Source: CAMTWZ01 sp964412365
Lineage (GTDB): Bacteria > Bacteroidota > Rhodothermia > Balneolales > HLUCCA01
Length of the DNA: 16,611 nucleotides
NCBI GenBank assembly: GCA_964412365.1
Contig: CAYPOI010000058.1
Location: 1-16,611, forward strand
Direction of reading: 5' to 3'
Of this stretch, positions 14,652-16,611 are shown in pieces. A model generated the notes under the pieces. That model did no database searches and was not told where the DNA came from. It was given only the letters and a program-made list of their open reading frames with translations. Numbering within the stretch: position 1 is the stretch's first letter; the number at the start of each line of letters is the position of its first letter. A program made the position numbers and the translations under genes.

Positions 14652-16037
14652 ATGTCTACAGAATTCCGGATCGAAAAAGATTCGATGGGGGAGGTCAAGG
14701 TCCCCAAGAACGCCTATTACAAAGCCCAAACCCAACGCGCGGTCGATAATTTCCCGATCAGCGGCATTCCTTTCGGTCGCTCCTTCATCAAAGCCCTCGG
14801 CTATGTGAAGCAAGCCGCCGCCATCGTGAACAAAGACCTTGGTTTGCTGGATGCGGCCATCGCCGATGCCATCGTCGCCTCATCGCAAGAAGTGATCGAC
14901 GGCAAGCTGGATGCCCATTTCCCGATTGATATTTTCCAAACCGGTTCGGGCACATCCACGAACATGAACGCGAACGAAGTGATCGCGTCGCGTGCGACTG
15001 AGATGACCGGATTGAAGGTGCATCCCAATGACCATGTGAATTTCGGTCAGAGCTCGAATGATGCCATTCCTACGGCCATCCGCATCGCGGCGGCCGTGGA
15101 AGCACGTGGCACGCTCATCCCGGCATTGAGCCATTTGCATGCGGCCATCGTGGTGAAGGGAACGGAGTACTCGAACGTGGTGAAGACTGGACGAACCCAC
15201 TTGATGGATGCCATGCCGGTGACATTCGGACAAGTGTTTGGCGGCTATGCGCGTCAGATTGAGCTAGGAATCGCGCGGGTTGAGTCGACCTTGCCCCGCA
15301 TCCAGGAATTGCCGCAGGGCGGAACCGCGGTAGGAACGGGCATCAACACGCATCCGGAATTCGGAGCGCGTTTCGCAGCAAAAGTGGCGGAGCTGACCGG
15401 CGTTCCGTTCACCGAAGCGCGGGATCATTTTGAGTCGCAAGCCACGGTCGACGCGCCGGTGGAGATGAGCGGACAGCTCAAAACCCTGGCAGTAAGTCTT
15501 CTGAAGATCGTGAACGATCTCCGCTGGATGAATTCGGGTCCGAACAGTGGGATCGGGGAAATCCAGCTTCACGCGTTGCAGCCTGGATCGTCGATCATGC
15601 CTGGGAAGGTGAATCCGGTGGCGGAAGAATCGATGGCGATGGTCTGCGCACAGGTGATCGGCAACGATGCCACGATCACGATCGGCGGCGCATCCGGAAA
15701 CTTCGAACTGAACGTGATGCTGCCGGTGGTGGCGCACAACCTGCTCGAATCCATCCGCATCCTCGCATCGGCATCACGCAATCTGGCGGATATCTCCGTG
15801 TCACTCATCCATGTGAACGAAGCCTCCATCCGGGCGAAAATCGACAAGAATCCGATTTTGGTGACGGCCTTGAATCCACTGATCGGCTATGATTTGGCCG
15901 CGAAAATCGCGAAGAAAGCCTTCGCTGAAGATCGTGCGCTGATCGATGTGGCTCTGGAAATGACCGAGCTCAGCCGGGAAGAACTGGCGCACGCGCTGGA
16001 TCCGGTGGCGATGACGAGGGGCGGGTTTACGGAATAA
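14652..16037 (+). CDS. fumC: Fumarate hydratase, class II
   Basis: This 461-aa enzyme interconverts fumarate and malate in the TCA cycle; class II is the oxygen-stable homotetramer without an Fe-S cluster. Signatures in order are GSGTSTNMNANEVI (about 98-111), HPNDHVNFGQSSND (about 122-135), GRTHLMDAMPVTFGQ (about 179-193), GGTAVGTG (about 223-230) and the superfamily loop GSSIMPGKVNPV (about 313-324) with the catalytic Ser. FumC is favoured over aspartase and argininosuccinate lyase by the full-length match to the fumarase order of motifs. The start lies one base after the E1 stop (TAA C ATG), so the two are almost certainly cotranscribed. No terminator with a T-run follows before the convergent gene. 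Confidence 0.95.
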   Translation: MSTEFRIEKDSMGEVKVPKNAYYKAQTQRAVDNFPISGIPFGRSFIKALGYVKQAAAIVNKDLGLLDAAIADAIVASSQEVIDGKLDAHFPIDIFQTGSGTSTNMNANEVIASRATEMTGLKVHPNDHVNFGQSSNDAIPTAIRIAAAVEARGTLIPALSHLHAAIVVKGTEYSNVVKTGRTHLMDAMPVTFGQVFGGYARQIELGIARVESTLPRIQELPQGGTAVGTGINTHPEFGARFAAKVAELTGVPFTEARDHFESQATVDAPVEMSGQLKTLAVSLLKIVNDLRWMNSGPNSGIGEIQLHALQPGSSIMPGKVNPVAEESMAMVCAQVIGNDATITIGGASGNFELNVMLPVVAHNLLESIRILASASRNLADISVSLIHVNEASIRAKIDKNPILVTALNPLIGYDLAAKIAKKAFAEDRALIDVALEMTELSREELAHALDPVAMTRGGFTE

Positions 16038-16045
16038 AACGCTAT

Positions 16046-16070
16046 ACGTGGGACGATGGACGTGGGACGA
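16046..16070. repeat. Tandem heptamer repeat in the fumC-TIGR03643 intergenic space
   Basis: Three full heptamers and a partial fourth: ACGTGGG, then ACGATGG, then ACGTGGG again, then ACGA. It lies 8 nt after the fumC stop in the 73-nt convergent space 16038-16110. ACGTGG at 16060-16065 can pair with CCACGT at 16082-16087 across a 16-nt loop, but no T-run follows. The 7-nt unit resembles STRR-type dispersed repeats. Confidence 0.7.
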
Positions 16071-16110
16071 AAATTAACGAACCACGTTCATCGGCTATCA
16101 CAAAGTTCTT

Positions 16111-16353
16111 CTACAGTTTCTGATTTCGGCTTCTGAACCGGTCGATCTCCGGATTTCTAATCTTTTCGTGCTTCTGACTCACGCCGCTGTTCACGCGTTT
16201 GCGCCACAGATTGAAACTGCTACGTTTGAGTTCTTTCCGCATCAGCGCGATCACATCGGCCTCGGAATACCCGAATTGCGCGTGGATGGCTTCGAACGGC
16301 GTACGATCTTCCCACGCCATTTCAATGATACGGTCGGTGTCGGATTGGGGCAA
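16111..16353 (-). CDS. TIGR03643 family small protein
   Basis: This 80-aa basic protein contains TDRIIEMAWEDRTPFEAI, FGYSEADVIALMRKELK and SFNLWRKRVNSGVSQKHEK, which I recognise as TIGR03643, a short helix-turn-helix-like family of unknown function in Bacteroidota and some Proteobacteria. The start is TTG at 16353: no ATG or GTG occurs in frame between it and the stop at 16375-16377, and a purine-rich Shine-Dalgarno-like stretch lies 8 nt upstream. ATT at 16359 is the only other conceivable start. The C-terminal 17 or so residues (IRNPEIDRFRSRNQKL) go beyond the family core and are encoded by heptamer-like sequence (16115-16160). It starts 16 nt after the heme O synthase stop, probably in the same mRNA. 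Confidence 0.85.
   Translation of the reverse strand: MPQSDTDRIIEMAWEDRTPFEAIHAQFGYSEADVIALMRKELKRSSFNLWRKRVNSGVSQKHEKIRNPEIDRFRSRNQKL
16115..16160 (-). repeat. Degenerate heptamer-like sequence encoding the TIGR03643 C-terminal tail
   Basis: On the minus strand this stretch reads as drifting units near AAATCCG: AAATCCG and GAGATCG at one end, AGAAGCCG and AAATCAG at the other. It encodes the extension beyond the conserved family core. It is much less regular than the repeat at 16046-16070, so the assignment is tentative. Confidence 0.35.
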
Positions 16354-16361
16354 TTGAATTT

Positions 16362-16371
16362 CCCCCTTCCT
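16362..16371 (-). promoter_or_regulatory. Purine-rich ribosome-binding site deciding a TTG start
   Basis: On the minus strand AGGAAGGGGG ends 8 nt before the TTG at 16353 and overlaps the stop codon of the heme O synthase gene by two bases. A strong Shine-Dalgarno is unusual here; most starts in the window lack one, which supports TTG as the real start. Confidence 0.55.
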
Positions 16372-16611
16372 ACATCAACATATAATCCGCGAACAGCACG
16401 ATCCACACGGCGGGTAGATAGCCCAAGGATGCGAACATCAGGGTGCGGCCGGTCTCTTTGGTGCGGTCGATGAGGAATTTGAATCCGGTGAAGATGAAAC
16501 CGAGTGAGATGGCGGTGACGACGATGAGTCCCCACACGGAGGTCAGCCCGATCATGTACATCCCGAAACCGACCGGAAGCAACATGATAAGGGACGTGAT
16601 GCTGTACATGG
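16370..16611 (-). CDS. ctaB/cyoE: Heme O synthase (protoheme IX farnesyltransferase), C-terminal part, runs off the window
   Basis: The frame is open to the window edge and ends with TAG at 16370, giving about 80 C-terminal residues. They hold hydrophobic helices: SLIMLLPVGFGMYMIGL, VWGLIVVTAISLGFIFTGF and LGYLPAVWIVLFADYML. The segment FLIDRTKETGRTLMFASLGYLP matches the end of CtaB/CyoE, where the loop precedes the last helix with its YLP motif. The enzyme is a UbiA-superfamily membrane prenyltransferase that adds farnesyl to heme B for heme-copper oxidases. The catalytic Asp-rich motifs lie upstream, outside the window. The first Met at 16609 is internal, not the start. Another UbiA-type prenyltransferase is the only real alternative. 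Confidence 0.82.
   Translation of the reverse strand, partial: MYSITSLIMLLPVGFGMYMIGLTSVWGLIVVTAISLGFIFTGFKFLIDRTKETGRTLMFASLGYLPAVWIVLFADYMLM

Noticed and set aside
15264..15737. 157-aa His/Arg-rich minus-strand open frame inside fumC
   Set aside because: Composition typical of the antisense of a conserved gene in GC-rich codons; fumC motifs explain the DNA.
16060..16087. Possible terminator hairpin from ACGTGG and CCACGT after fumC
   Set aside because: Long 16-nt loop, only 6 bp, and no T-run on either strand.
1..16611. CRISPR arrays, tRNA/rRNA genes, transposases, defence or phage genes
   Set aside because: None seen; gene content is core metabolism, repair, translation and envelope lipid functions.

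Overview
The window looks like one scaffold of a draft or metagenome-assembled genome from the phylum Bacteroidota in the broad sense, including the Rhodothermia/Balneolia side. The evidence is a Bacteroidota-style S21 protein, DUF4920 and TIGR03643/TIGR02757 family proteins, an E1 alpha-beta fusion, a bacterial serine palmitoyltransferase, generally weak Shine-Dalgarno sequences, and a TAnnTTTG-type -7 element before the ABC-F gene. Two runs of exactly 100 N (1525-1624 and 4356-4455) are scaffold gaps of unknown true size. Each one cuts a gene. No tRNA, rRNA, CRISPR, transposase or phage gene was seen.

Layout. At 93-1524 a secreted beta-barrel-like protein (+) converges with a small lipoprotein cytochrome c and the tail of a DUF4920 protein (both -). 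After the first gap come rpsU (-) with a clear terminator and a divergent ABC-F ATPase gene (+). A minus-strand block follows (3826-7815). In transcription order it is an NAD-dependent epimerase/SDR, a secreted propeller/Ig-like protein, mutY and a TIGR02757 (DUF2400) gene. mutY and TIGR02757 meet at the second gap. From 7875 everything runs on the plus strand: two GT-B glycosyltransferases, serine palmitoyltransferase, a GNAT-like acyltransferase, a fused branched-chain 2-oxoacid dehydrogenase E1, and class II fumarase. The window ends with a minus-strand TIGR03643 protein and the C-terminus of heme O synthase.

How it works together. The most interesting content is 6844-12530. Serine palmitoyltransferase, a candidate bacterial ceramide synthase (GNAT fold), a CerR-like SDR and two glycosyltransferases would together cover bacterial glycosphingolipid synthesis: condensation, N-acylation, keto reduction and head-group glycosylation. 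The neighbouring 2-oxoacid dehydrogenase E1 could supply branched acyl-CoA primers for iso-branched chains; that link is inference. A second theme is DNA repair. MutY, with an intact Nudix box, is next to TIGR02757, whose C-terminal half carries motifs that line up by eye with MutY's own glycosylase motifs. A third is short heptamer repeats that appear in an intergenic space and seem also to have been absorbed into the coding regions of the ABC-F and TIGR03643 genes.
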